A stretch of DNA of 64,000 nt from a virus, in the IMG/VR virus record IMGVR_UViG_3300021093_003900, positions 51,057-115,056 of that record. One strand, written 5' to 3'. A model generated the notes under the pieces. The model did no database searches. It saw only the letters and a program-made list of their open reading frames with translations, and had not been told where the DNA came from. Shown piece after piece: positions 32,322 through 40,776 of this stretch (position 1 is its first letter; every line of letters begins with the position of its first letter). The translations under genes and the position numbers were made by a program.

Positions 32322-34094
32322 TCAATTTCTCTTTTGGTTGATAGATTGAAGTATATTTTCAAGTGCATCTCCTTCAAACAACATTGTATCACCCATAACA
32401 GTATTGATAATTCTTTTTTTCTTATCTAGAATGTCATAGATAATTCCTTCGATTGTATTTTCGAATAGAGGGTAATAAACTACTACTGTATTTTTTTGTC
32501 CATATCGGTACGCTCTATCTTCAGCTTGAGAGTGGTCTGATGGTAGAAACGACAAATCGTTCATAATAACAGTTTCGGCGGCAGTTAAAGTTAAACCAAC
32601 ACCCGCGGCTTTAATATTACCGACAAAGACTTTAACTTTATCGTCGGTTTGGAATTTATCCACAGCATCTTGTCTTTCTCCTTTTGGTGTTGATCCATCA
32701 AGTTTTACCGCGACTTTTTTGAAGTGATTATAAATTGCATTAAGAGAATCAGTAAAGTTACAAAAGATGATAACTTTTTTATCTTGATCTAAAATATTTT
32801 CACACAGTTCTATTGTTTGTGCAACTTTTTCATTTGCAATAATTTGTCTGACTTTTGCGATTTTGGAAAATTGCATAGTAAGAGAATCGGATTCACCACC
32901 TTTGTCATACCACTCGTAATATTCACCCATTACATCTTCATATTCTTTGGATCTTAATCTCATATAAACTGGTGAGATAATTTTTTCAGGTAGATCTAGT
33001 ACATCATTTTTTAAACGACGTAGTACAAATGGTTTGGTTCTTTCGTATAGTTCTTCAAGATTGGAGGCACCACTCACATTCCAAATTTTTCGATTTCCTG
33101 CACGGAATTGATACCCATTGCAATATCTTTTGACGTAGGCCATCCAGTTTTGTGCGACATTACAATCAACAAGATTAAGTAGGTTGAAATAATTAATGGG
33201 TCGAGATGTGACGGGCGTTCCTGTTAACAACCAAACTTTATCTGATATCTTGGCTATATCATTTACAAGTTTTGTTCTTTGTGCTTGTGTATTACAAATT
33301 GCATGAGCCTCATCAACAATAATTAAATCGAACCCTGAATTACGTATAATTGATTCTACACCCTTTTCCAAACTATGAAAGTTTTTGAGAATGTCGTAGT
33401 TGACAATTACATAATCACCATCTTCCCATTTTTTACCCTCAACAATTGATATTTTTTTGTTGGTATGAAATTCGATTTCTCTTTTCCAATTAATTTTCAA
33501 AGATGCTGGACAAATTACAAGTGTTTTTTTTGAGTTCGACTCTAGGGACGCGACAATTGTTGTCATGGTTTTACCCAGCCCCAAATCGTCCGCTAAAATG
33601 TATTTTTTATTCTCACATAGGGTTTTGACACCTTCTTTTTGATGTTCGAGTAAAGGTCTATGACTATATTTGTCAAAATCAATTTCTACATTTTTAACCT
33701 TGTTGTCTTTGATAACTGCAGCTTTTGGGATCCAAAAGTCATGCAGCCCTTGGGTCTCAAAATAGTAACCCCAAATATGATAAGCGGTTTCTTTTTCAAC
33801 CAAAAGTTTTTCTATCCAAATTTGACTGGGTACTTCGGTAAACATTTTTTCATCCGCAATTTTATTTGCAAAATAGGAATCTAGTGTCACCCATTTTTTT
33901 GCGACCTTTGGTTCTCGTTTATGAAATTTGATGATATACTCGGTCTGAGTTGCGTTTGGAAAGAATTTAATATTCGTCAATTTTTTTTGACGAAGTTTTA
34001 GGATATAGTTATTTGCTCCCGAATAATTATCCAATATATCGAGTGCTTGGTTCTCTCTTGCGTTTAGTTGATTTTCCAAAAACAAATAAATCAA
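32322..34094 (-). CDS. SNF2-type DNA helicase (UvsW-like)
   Basis: A protein of up to 590 residues with all helicase motifs: I ILADDLGLGKTMTTI (166-180), Ia TLVICPASLKINW, II LIIVDEAHAICN, III WLLTGTPVTSRPINYF, IV KVIIFCNFTDSLNAIYNHF, V GLTLTAAETVIMNDL and VI QAEDRAYRYGQ. SNF2-like enzymes of this size in T4-type phages correspond functionally to UvsW, which remodels forks and recombination intermediates. The start is uncertain: the open frame begins with TTG at 34094, but that codon lies inside a promoter -7 box, so translation probably begins at a later non-ATG codon (for example TTG at 34085 or 34079). Confidence 0.88.
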   Translation of the reverse strand: MIYLFLENQLNARENQALDILDNYSGANNYILKLRQKKLTNIKFFPNATQTEYIIKFHKREPKVAKKWVTLDSYFANKIADEKMFTEVPSQIWIEKLLVEKETAYHIWGYYFETQGLHDFWIPKAAVIKDNKVKNVEIDFDKYSHRPLLEHQKEGVKTLCENKKYILADDLGLGKTMTTIVASLESNSKKTLVICPASLKINWKREIEFHTNKKISIVEGKKWEDGDYVIVNYDILKNFHSLEKGVESIIRNSGFDLIIVDEAHAICNTQAQRTKLVNDIAKISDKVWLLTGTPVTSRPINYFNLLNLVDCNVAQNWMAYVKRYCNGYQFRAGNRKIWNVSGASNLEELYERTKPFVLRRLKNDVLDLPEKIISPVYMRLRSKEYEDVMGEYYEWYDKGGESDSLTMQFSKIAKVRQIIANEKVAQTIELCENILDQDKKVIIFCNFTDSLNAIYNHFKKVAVKLDGSTPKGERQDAVDKFQTDDKVKVFVGNIKAAGVGLTLTAAETVIMNDLSFLPSDHSQAEDRAYRYGQKNTVVVYYPLFENTIEGIIYDILDKKKRIINTVMGDTMLFEGDALENILQSINQKRN

Positions 34095-34122
34095 ATATAA
34101 TAATAAAATAGATATTTATCAA
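34092..34122 (-). promoter_or_regulatory. Bacteroidota housekeeping-type promoter for the helicase gene
   Basis: On the minus strand TTG (34122-34120), a 20-nt spacer and TATATTTG (34099-34092) match the TTG / TAnnTTTG consensus exactly. Its -33 box lies only 3 nt from the divergent ATG at 34125. The predicted transcript would start near 34085, so the helicase start codon should lie at or below that point. Confidence 0.65.
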
Positions 34123-34124
34123 GT

Positions 34125-34640
34125 ATGGCACAAAATCAAGTTCCAATAACGAGGTTAGGTAAGTTTTTCGGTCAAGAAGACTTCGATTTGGATGTAAATA
34201 TGGGTAGAGAATGGCTCGATGGGGATATGAATTTCACCATTGTTGTCTATCGTGTAAACAAACAAAAAACAAATCAAGACGATGTCTATGGTGAGGCTCT
34301 TCCCCAATCTATCGAATTTTTACCACCGATTTCTGTAAATGCTTATCTACAGATTTTACAACCAGACAATTCATTTTTGGGTAATTCAAAAATATTACAA
34401 AACGAACCAGGTAATATAAAATTTGCAATTTATCAAAAAGATTTGGATGATTTACAAATATCTATCAGTTTGGGTGATTACATAGGTTATTGGATTACAG
34501 AAAATCAAGTAAGGTATTATTCTGTTGTTGATAAAGGTATTCCAAACTACGACAACAAACATACTTATGGTGGGTATAAACCTTTTTATGTTAGTTACAT
34601 TGCAACACCTGTAACTGCAAATGAATTTATGGGGATTTAA
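34125..34640 (+). CDS. Neck / head-tail connector protein (gp14-like position)
   Basis: The 171-residue beta-rich protein (FTIVVYRVNKQKTNQDDVYG, FLPPISVNAYLQILQPDNSF, LGDYIGYWITENQVRYYSVV, then DKG) is followed 2 nt later by a tail-completion-like gene and then the sheath. A TATTTATC lies 4 nt before the ATG. By position and fold character it resembles the second neck protein (T4 gp14) or a small head-completion protein. There is no decisive motif, so the assignment rests mainly on synteny. Confidence 0.55.
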   Translation: MAQNQVPITRLGKFFGQEDFDLDVNMGREWLDGDMNFTIVVYRVNKQKTNQDDVYGEALPQSIEFLPPISVNAYLQILQPDNSFLGNSKILQNEPGNIKFAIYQKDLDDLQISISLGDYIGYWITENQVRYYSVVDKGIPNYDNKHTYGGYKPFYVSYIATPVTANEFMGI

Positions 34641-34642
34641 CC

Positions 34643-35713
34643 ATGGCACTACCAAAAAAAGTAATACCAAATATAAATTTAGTTCCTCCAAAAATATTAC
34701 TTGAGAGGAGAGAACAATTATTGGAGGATATTACAAAAGACGGAACATATCTTCCAAAGAATTTAGGATACGCTGATTTAGATAGGGGGTTTTTGGATTT
34801 TGTCAAAAATGAACTTAAAACTGTTGTTGAAGGTAAAGTTATTCCTACTATTGATATTCTTATTACAACACAAAATTGGGCACAATTTACTCAAACATGG
34901 TCTTTCCAGGATTTGAATGGTAATACCGAACCACCATTCATTACAGTTGTCAGGGTTCCTGAAGTAAAGTACGGTACAAATCCAGCAACACTATACAATA
35001 TCCCAAATCAAAAAGAGTTTTTTTATGCTGCTGTTCCCACATGGAATGGTAATGTAAAAGGTTTAGACATTTATAAAATACCACAACCAATACCTGTTGA
35101 TATTTCGTTTAGTGTGAAAATTATTTGTAATCGTATGAGAGAACTCAATGAATTCAATAAAAATGTTTTACAGACATTTGCGTCACGTCAAGCATATACT
35201 AAGGTCAACGGACATTTCATTCCAATTGTTAACGCAAACATTAGTGATGAATCTGTAACCCAACTTGATAAACGAAGATTTTATATTCAAAACTACGATT
35301 TTACTTTATTGGGTTTTCTATTGGATCAAGATAAATTCGAAGTCGCGCCTGCGGTATCTAGAGTCTTGAATGTGTTCGAAACAAATTTCAAACCAATAAA
35401 TAGAAAAAGAAAAGTTTTTCCAGTAAATGAGGGTGTATTTGATTTATTAGTGGAAGCAGAAGGAAGTTCACCTGTGATCAAAACTATCAGTGTTGATTAT
35501 ACAGGAACATTCACAATACTTTCAACTCAAAATGTAAGTTCATATGATTTATTTGTGAGATTGAACAATAGTGCTGAATTCGACTTTTATGGTACCAATG
35601 TCACAAACTTTGAGGTGAATACTGGGGATCAATTAAGGTTTGAAATTACACAAGAAAATGCGAATCCAACCTCAACTATTAGCTATGGTGTATCATTGTT
35701 AGGATCACCATAA
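34643..35713 (+). CDS. Tail completion / sheath-stabiliser-like protein
   Basis: The 356-residue protein has a central segment PIPVDISFSVKIICNRMREL, NEFNKNVLQTFASRQAYTKV and FYIQNYDFTLLGFLLDQDKF. It resembles the tail-terminator/gp15-type fold, in which a ring protein caps the tube and sheath. Residues after about 265 (GVFDLLVEAEGSSPVIK, YDLFVRLNNSAEFDFYG) form an extra beta-rich domain. It lies two genes upstream of the sheath, as expected for T4 gp15 or gp3. The distinction from a neck protein cannot be made by eye. Confidence 0.55.
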   Translation: MALPKKVIPNINLVPPKILLERREQLLEDITKDGTYLPKNLGYADLDRGFLDFVKNELKTVVEGKVIPTIDILITTQNWAQFTQTWSFQDLNGNTEPPFITVVRVPEVKYGTNPATLYNIPNQKEFFYAAVPTWNGNVKGLDIYKIPQPIPVDISFSVKIICNRMRELNEFNKNVLQTFASRQAYTKVNGHFIPIVNANISDESVTQLDKRRFYIQNYDFTLLGFLLDQDKFEVAPAVSRVLNVFETNFKPINRKRKVFPVNEGVFDLLVEAEGSSPVIKTISVDYTGTFTILSTQNVSSYDLFVRLNNSAEFDFYGTNVTNFEVNTGDQLRFEITQENANPTSTISYGVSLLGSP

Positions 35714-35731
35714 AACTAGATCATACAAAAT

Positions 35732-35887
35732 TTAATTTTCCCCGTAGATATCTCTTTTCTTGGAACAGTTTTGTTCAATAAGTTTTTCCAAAAACTTGTA
35801 AATTTTTATTCCATTTTCATCACAATATTTTTTTAGTTTGGTGTGTGAATCCAATGAAATTTTAATGTTTTTGGTATTTTTTTTCAT
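35732..35887 (-). CDS. Small ribbon-helix-helix-like DNA-binding protein
   Basis: A 51-residue minus-strand gene fills most of the 290-nt gap before the sheath. MKKNTKNIKISLDSHTKLKK gives a short strand (IKISLD) and a first helix. YCDENGIKIYKFLEKLIEQN gives a turn and a second helix, the spacing of Arc/MetJ-type repressors in which the strand contacts DNA. The tail is CSKKRDIYGEN. It is oriented against the flanking virion genes and has its own TATTTATA element 33 nt upstream. It could regulate the adjacent late region or another phage promoter. Confidence 0.65.
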   Translation of the reverse strand: MKKNTKNIKISLDSHTKLKKYCDENGIKIYKFLEKLIEQNCSKKRDIYGEN

Positions 35888-35920
35888 AAAAGATAAAAAA
35901 AGATAATTTTTACTTACTAA

Positions 35921-35928
35921 TATAAATA
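35921..35928 (-). promoter_or_regulatory. TATTTATA element upstream of the ribbon-helix-helix gene
   Basis: CTTATTTATATTA on the minus strand, 33 nt before the ATG at 35887. It lies back to back with the plus-strand element at 35967-35974, so the region between the two genes is a divergent promoter region. Confidence 0.4.
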
Positions 35929-35966
35929 AGTTTTTGAAAAAAAAAATACTTTATCAATCGAGATAA

Positions 35967-35974
35967 TATTTATA
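35967..35974 (+). promoter_or_regulatory. TATTTATA element upstream of the tail sheath gene
   Basis: ATAATATTTATATC with 29 nt to the ATG at 36004; the leader after it is A-rich (AAACCTAAAAAAAATTAC). No -33 TTG at proper spacing was found. It is a likely late promoter for the sheath-tube block. Confidence 0.5.
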
Positions 35975-36003
35975 TCAATAAAACCTAAAAAAAATTACAT
36001 AGT

Positions 36004-39000
36004 ATGGCAACTACCAATAAAATATTTGTTTCCCCTGGTGTTTATACATCTGAGAGGGATTTGAGTTTTGTAGCACAGAGTGTTGGTGTTACAACTTTGG
36101 GTTTGGTTGGTGAAACTCTTACTGGCCCAGCCTTTGAACCTATTTTCATAACTAACTACGACGAATTTCAAGCTTTCTTTGGAGGTACTATCCCCGAAAA
36201 ATTTGTGAATACTCAAATTCCAAAATATGAATTAGCTTATATTGCAAAATCATATTTACAACAATCCAATCAGTTATTTGTAACTCGTGTATTGGGTCTT
36301 TCAGGGTATGATGCTGGACCGGGTTGGTCATTGTCTATTCAAGCAAATGTCGATGGAACAACAGTTGGATTAACAAGTACAGTATCAACATATACAATTA
36401 GTTTGTCCGCAACGACAGGGGGTACAGTTACGTTAACACCAGTTGGTTCTACATTGGTCGGAACTAATTTAAACAATCCTTTTACACTATTGAATGGAAA
36501 CCAATCATCCTTTAATAGTCAATTGACTAATCAAATCACGGCTATTGTAAATGCATCAGGAACTACAAGTGGTACTTCAATATATTATTTTGGTACTGTA
36601 TCTGATGCTGAGTATAGTGCTCTCGGTGCTTACACTGCACAGACAAACGTTTTTGGTGTTTCAGGATTAACAGATTCGGAAGCCGAATACACATCACCAA
36701 ACAACGATGCTTGGTATTATTCTAATTTCGATGAAAGTTCCAATGGAAATTATACAGGTTATTCATTTATGAGTATTGTAAGTTCTTTGACTGATACAGG
36801 ATCAGGTAATTATACTGGTACAATTTCAGGAACCGTGTTTAATTATTCAGGTGTTTCATACTTGGATTATAACGATGTTGTGGTAGCAACACTTCGTTCG
36901 AGAGGAATTTCGAACTATGGTTCAGGTGGAACTGGCCCAAGATATCAAGTGACAGGTTTAACGAGTGTTACACTTAATACAACAGGAACTTACTCTGCAG
37001 TAACAGAAAACCCTTTTGCTAGATTTGCAATTTCTGGTATAACTGATGGCGCTAACTCACCAGAAAATTTCCAATTTGTGGTATCGTTGTCACAAACAGA
37101 CCAAAACTACTTACCTGCTGTGTTGGGTAGAACTAATTTTAGTAGAAGTAGAACTGAGGTTCCGTTGTTTGTTGAGGAGATTTATCCGACATTACTTACT
37201 TATGGGTACAACAAAGGTTATATTAGAGGTATCAAAACCGACGTTATTGCTACTCCTGGTTTAAGATACACACCAACTACTGGTTCTATTGCAAACTATT
37301 TAGAAAGATATAGAGCCGCTGAATCTCCTTGGGTTGTGTCCCAACTTCGTGGTAGTACAGTTGAAAGATTATTCAAAGTGTTAACGATTTCCGATGGTAA
37401 TGCTGCAAATGCTCAAATTAAAATTTCAATTCAAAACATCTCGTTCAATAATTTAAATTTTGACTTAGGTGTTCGTGATTTCTTTGACACAGATACAAAT
37501 CCTGTGTATCTGGAAAAATTCACAAATTGTAATATGGATCCAGCATCGAATAATTACATCGGTGTTAAAGTGGGTACTTCTGACGGTGAATATACACTTA
37601 ACTCTAAATTTATTATGTTGGAGTTAGATGCTGATGCACCAATTAGTTCTCTTCCATGTGGTTTCGAGGGTTATGTGATGAGAGAGTATCCCAATGGATT
37701 GCCCCCATTCCCGATCTACAAAACCGCTTATTATTTCCCGGGTGAAGTTATTTACAACCCCCCATTTGGAACAACTACTGGCCCAGTGTCTTCTCGTGGT
37801 ATGTCCAATGCGGTACAAAGTTCTGGTGACAAGGTAAGAACTACGTTCTTGGGAATCTCAAGTCAAATTGGTTATGATGTTGACTTTTACCAGTACAAAG
37901 GAGCACAATACCCTGTAAGTATCTGTGACTCAGAAGCCGCAGAACCTTGGGATTACATCACTCAAGGTTTCCATATGGATTCAGGTGCGACAGTTGTACA
38001 AATCGCTGTTGGGCCAACTTCTGGTACTCCTGCATTCCAATGTGGTGATGCATCTTTCCAATCTGATCCTGAAACTTCCGCAAACCCATACTACCAAATC
38101 CAAGCTCGTAAGTTTACTTTTTTGGTACAAAAAGGTTTTGACGGTTGGGACATTTATCGTGAGTATCGTACAAACGGTGACTCATTCATACTAGGTGGTG
38201 CTGGGTATCAAAGAGGTGCTTGCGCTTCAACAAGATATCCGAACGCAACTGGGTGGGGAGCATTCAAACCTATTAGTGTTTCTAACTTTACGGATTATGC
38301 CAATACGGATTACTACGCTTATTTACTTGGTATTAGTACTTTCAATAATCCCGAGTCAACAAATATCAATGTGTTTGCAACCCCAGGTATTGATTACGTG
38401 AACAATTCAAATCTCGTTGAAGATGCAATTTCAATGATTACCTACCAGAGGGCTGATTCAATTTATATTGCAACAACACCTGACTGTAATGTGTTCTTAC
38501 CGACTATTAATGATAATTTTATTTATCCTACAGAAGCGGTAGATAACTTGGATAACACAGGTATTGACTCAAACTACACAGCAACTTATTACCCTTGGAT
38601 CTTGGTAAGAGATACTGTGAATAACACACAGATTTACATCCCACCAACAAATGAAGTTTGCAGAAACTTGGCTCTAACGGATAATATTTCATTTCCTTGG
38701 TTTGCTACCGCTGGTTACACTCGTGGTTTGGTCAACGCTATCAAAGCTCGTAAGAAACTTACACAAGAAGATAGAGACACTTTGTATCAGGGTCGTATTA
38801 ATCCTATCGCTACGTTTTCTGATGTTGGAACTGTAATTTGGGGTAACAAAACTCTTCAAATTGCTGATACGGCGTTGAATAGAATTAATGTGAGAAGATT
38901 GTTACTACAAGCTAGAAAACTTATTTCTGCAGTTGCCGTCAGATTATTGTTTGAACAAAACGATGCTAAGGTACGTCAGGACTTCTTAGACAGCGTCAAT

Positions 39001-39189
39001 CCTATTTTGGATGCCATCAGAAGAGACAGAGGTCTTTATGACTTCAGAGTGACTGTAAGCAGTTCTCCAGAGGATTTAGACAGAAACACACTCACTGGTA
39101 AAATCTATCTGAAACCTACTAAAGCGTTAGAATTTATCGATATAGAGTTCTTGATTACACCAACTGGAGCATCTTTTGAGAATATCTAA
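36004..39189 (+). CDS. Contractile tail sheath protein (gp18-like), enlarged
   Basis: The 1061-residue protein starts VSPGVYTSERDLSFVAQSVG and LGLVGETLTGPAFEP, the N-terminal handshake region of phage sheath proteins. It ends with the conserved C-terminal domain: LTQEDRDTLYQGRINPIATF, SDVGTVIWGNKTLQ, INVRRLLLQARKLISAVAVR and TGKIYLKPTKALEFIDIEFL. T4 gp18 has 659 residues, so about 400 extra residues lie in the variable outer domains (roughly 100-900), rich in Ser/Thr/Gly/Tyr. These would face outwards on the tail. It polymerises around the tube and contracts at infection. A TATTTATA element precedes it. Confidence 0.95.
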   Translation: MATTNKIFVSPGVYTSERDLSFVAQSVGVTTLGLVGETLTGPAFEPIFITNYDEFQAFFGGTIPEKFVNTQIPKYELAYIAKSYLQQSNQLFVTRVLGLSGYDAGPGWSLSIQANVDGTTVGLTSTVSTYTISLSATTGGTVTLTPVGSTLVGTNLNNPFTLLNGNQSSFNSQLTNQITAIVNASGTTSGTSIYYFGTVSDAEYSALGAYTAQTNVFGVSGLTDSEAEYTSPNNDAWYYSNFDESSNGNYTGYSFMSIVSSLTDTGSGNYTGTISGTVFNYSGVSYLDYNDVVVATLRSRGISNYGSGGTGPRYQVTGLTSVTLNTTGTYSAVTENPFARFAISGITDGANSPENFQFVVSLSQTDQNYLPAVLGRTNFSRSRTEVPLFVEEIYPTLLTYGYNKGYIRGIKTDVIATPGLRYTPTTGSIANYLERYRAAESPWVVSQLRGSTVERLFKVLTISDGNAANAQIKISIQNISFNNLNFDLGVRDFFDTDTNPVYLEKFTNCNMDPASNNYIGVKVGTSDGEYTLNSKFIMLELDADAPISSLPCGFEGYVMREYPNGLPPFPIYKTAYYFPGEVIYNPPFGTTTGPVSSRGMSNAVQSSGDKVRTTFLGISSQIGYDVDFYQYKGAQYPVSICDSEAAEPWDYITQGFHMDSGATVVQIAVGPTSGTPAFQCGDASFQSDPETSANPYYQIQARKFTFLVQKGFDGWDIYREYRTNGDSFILGGAGYQRGACASTRYPNATGWGAFKPISVSNFTDYANTDYYAYLLGISTFNNPESTNINVFATPGIDYVNNSNLVEDAISMITYQRADSIYIATTPDCNVFLPTINDNFIYPTEAVDNLDNTGIDSNYTATYYPWILVRDTVNNTQIYIPPTNEVCRNLALTDNISFPWFATAGYTRGLVNAIKARKKLTQEDRDTLYQGRINPIATFSDVGTVIWGNKTLQIADTALNRINVRRLLLQARKLISAVAVRLLFEQNDAKVRQDFLDSVNPILDAIRRDRGLYDFRVTVSSSPEDLDRNTLTGKIYLKPTKALEFIDIEFLITPTGASFENI

Positions 39190-39195
39190 TTATAA

Positions 39196-40026
39196 ATGTT
39201 AACAGTTAAAAAAAAACGTAATATCATTTCGGAGGGTTTCGATCAGTTCGGAACCCCCGATTTGAAGTATTATGCCTTTGACTGGGATGATAATATTCTT
39301 CAAATGCCAACAAAGATAATGTTGATGGATGATGAGGGTAATGAAGTTGGTATGTCAACAGAGGACTTTGCAAAATTTCGATCTAAAATTGGAAAGAAAA
39401 ACTTTGAATATGAAGGTCATAAAATCGTTGGGTATGCAGAAGATCCTTTTAGATTTTTTAGGACATTGGGTGATAAAAAATTTTTGTTTGATACCATGAA
39501 TGCTAAACCAGGACCAGCTTGGTCGGACTTCATTGAAGCTATCAATAACGGATCTATTTTTTCTATCATTACAGCTAGAGGGCATAACCCGAGAACAATT
39601 AGAGAAGCTATTTATAATATGATCATACAAAATCATATGGGTATCAACAGAGATTTACTGGTTAAAAACCTGAAGAAGTATAGAAAGATTACCAAGGAAG
39701 GCCCAACAAATACAAAAAATCTTATAAATTACTATTTAGATTTAAACAAATACTACCCAGTTACCTTTGGCGATGATGGTAGTGCTTCAAATCCAGAAGA
39801 ACTCAAAGTAAAAGCACTGAGAGAGTTCATCAACTATGTCAAACAACATGCTAAAAAATTAAATAAGAAACTCTTTATGAAAGATAAAATAAGTAATAGA
39901 TTTTTACCAACAATTGGATTTTCCGATGATGATATAAAGAACTTAGAAAGAATTAAACAAGAATTTATTAAAGAACCTTTATTAAAAACTTATAACACTT
40001 CATCAGGAACAAAAACTAAATTCTAA
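39196..40026 (+). CDS. HAD-superfamily protein between sheath and tube genes
   Basis: In this 276-residue protein YYAFDWDDNILQMPTKIMLM (residues 25-44) has a DxD motif I (Asp29 and Asp31, in DWDDN). FSIITARGHNPRTIREAIYN supplies the motif II Thr-Ala-Arg, and VTFGDDGSASNPEELKVKAL supplies the acidic pair of motif IV. A basic C-terminal region follows (KQHAKKLNKKLFMKDKISNR). This resembles HAD phosphatases such as polynucleotide 3'-phosphatase domains. The location between sheath and tube is unusual for an enzyme. It may have a role in tail assembly, or may only have been inserted here. It begins 6 nt after the sheath stop. Confidence 0.65.
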   Translation: MLTVKKKRNIISEGFDQFGTPDLKYYAFDWDDNILQMPTKIMLMDDEGNEVGMSTEDFAKFRSKIGKKNFEYEGHKIVGYAEDPFRFFRTLGDKKFLFDTMNAKPGPAWSDFIEAINNGSIFSIITARGHNPRTIREAIYNMIIQNHMGINRDLLVKNLKKYRKITKEGPTNTKNLINYYLDLNKYYPVTFGDDGSASNPEELKVKALREFINYVKQHAKKLNKKLFMKDKISNRFLPTIGFSDDDIKNLERIKQEFIKEPLLKTYNTSSGTKTKF

Positions 40027-40157
40027 AAAAAATTAAAATAAATTATTATTAAGAACTTCTTCAAGAACATATAATCTTTTTTTATAAAATTAACCAAATT
40101 CATATAGACAATATCACATTAAAAATAAAAGTAAATAGAAAAAAATTTAAAAGCTTA

Positions 40158-40165
40158 TATTTATA
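40158..40165 (+). promoter_or_regulatory. TATTTATA element upstream of the tail tube gene
   Basis: TTATATTTATAAAC with 19 nt to the ATG at 40185. It is in the 158-nt gap after the HAD gene. The rest of the gap is A/T-rich and I see no gene in it. Confidence 0.5.
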
Positions 40166-40184
40166 AACAAAAAACAAAAAAGTT

Positions 40185-40673
40185 ATGGCTGATTTACTAA
40201 TGAAAATGCCCGTTCCGTATGAACCGAAAAGGGTAAACCGATTTATACTTAGATTTGATTCAACGTTGGGTATTAACGAATGGTATGTTGAATCTACTGA
40301 TAGACCTTCAATTGATATAGCATCTGTTGCAATTCCATTTTTGAATACAGAAACGTATGTGGCTGGAAGATTTAAATGGAATGCTATGAACGTAACATTC
40401 AGAGATCCTATTGGGCCTTCGGCAACACAAGCACTTATGGAGTGGGTTCGTCTGCATGCGGAATCAGTTACTGGTCGTATGGGATATGCTGCTGGATATA
40501 AAAAGAATGTTGATTTAGAAATGTTAGATCCAACAGGTGTAGTTGTTGAAAAATGGATTTTGGATTCATGTATGATAACTAAATCCGCATGGAACCAAGC
40601 ACAGTATAGTCAAGACGGACTTGCAACACTCGCAGTGACACTTCAACCAGATCGTTGTATATTGGTCTACTAA
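40185..40673 (+). CDS. Tail tube protein (gp19-like)
   Basis: A 162-residue protein, the same length class as T4 gp19 (163). PKRVNRFILRFDSTLGINEW, ESTDRPSIDIASVAIPFLNT, FKWNAMNVTFRDPIGPSATQ and LTVKDP-like beta segments ending TLAVTLQPDRCILVY are typical of tube proteins. It forms the hexameric rings of the inner tube under the sheath. It has its own TATTTATA element and a strong terminator directly after, consistent with high, separate expression. Confidence 0.93.
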   Translation: MADLLMKMPVPYEPKRVNRFILRFDSTLGINEWYVESTDRPSIDIASVAIPFLNTETYVAGRFKWNAMNVTFRDPIGPSATQALMEWVRLHAESVTGRMGYAAGYKKNVDLEMLDPTGVVVEKWILDSCMITKSAWNQAQYSQDGLATLAVTLQPDRCILVY

Positions 40674-40700
40674 ACTTTAAAAAAAAATATTATAAAAAAA

Positions 40701-40727
40701 TCCTGTATATTAATATACAGGATTTTT
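40701..40727 (+). terminator. Intrinsic terminator after the tail tube gene
   Basis: A perfect 10-bp stem TCCTGTATAT / ATATACAGGA with loop TA (40701-40722) is followed by TTTTTTG. It lies 28 nt after the tube stop. On the minus strand the stem is preceded by A's and followed by T's too, so it could act in both directions. Confidence 0.85.
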
Positions 40728-40776
40728 TGTTTACTTACAAAAAATATCGATTATCTATTATAGTATTTAATTAATT

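Noticed and set aside
40027-40157. Possible small gene in the gap before the tail tube
   Set aside because: No frame with a start and a plausible protein; the stretch is A/T-rich leader.
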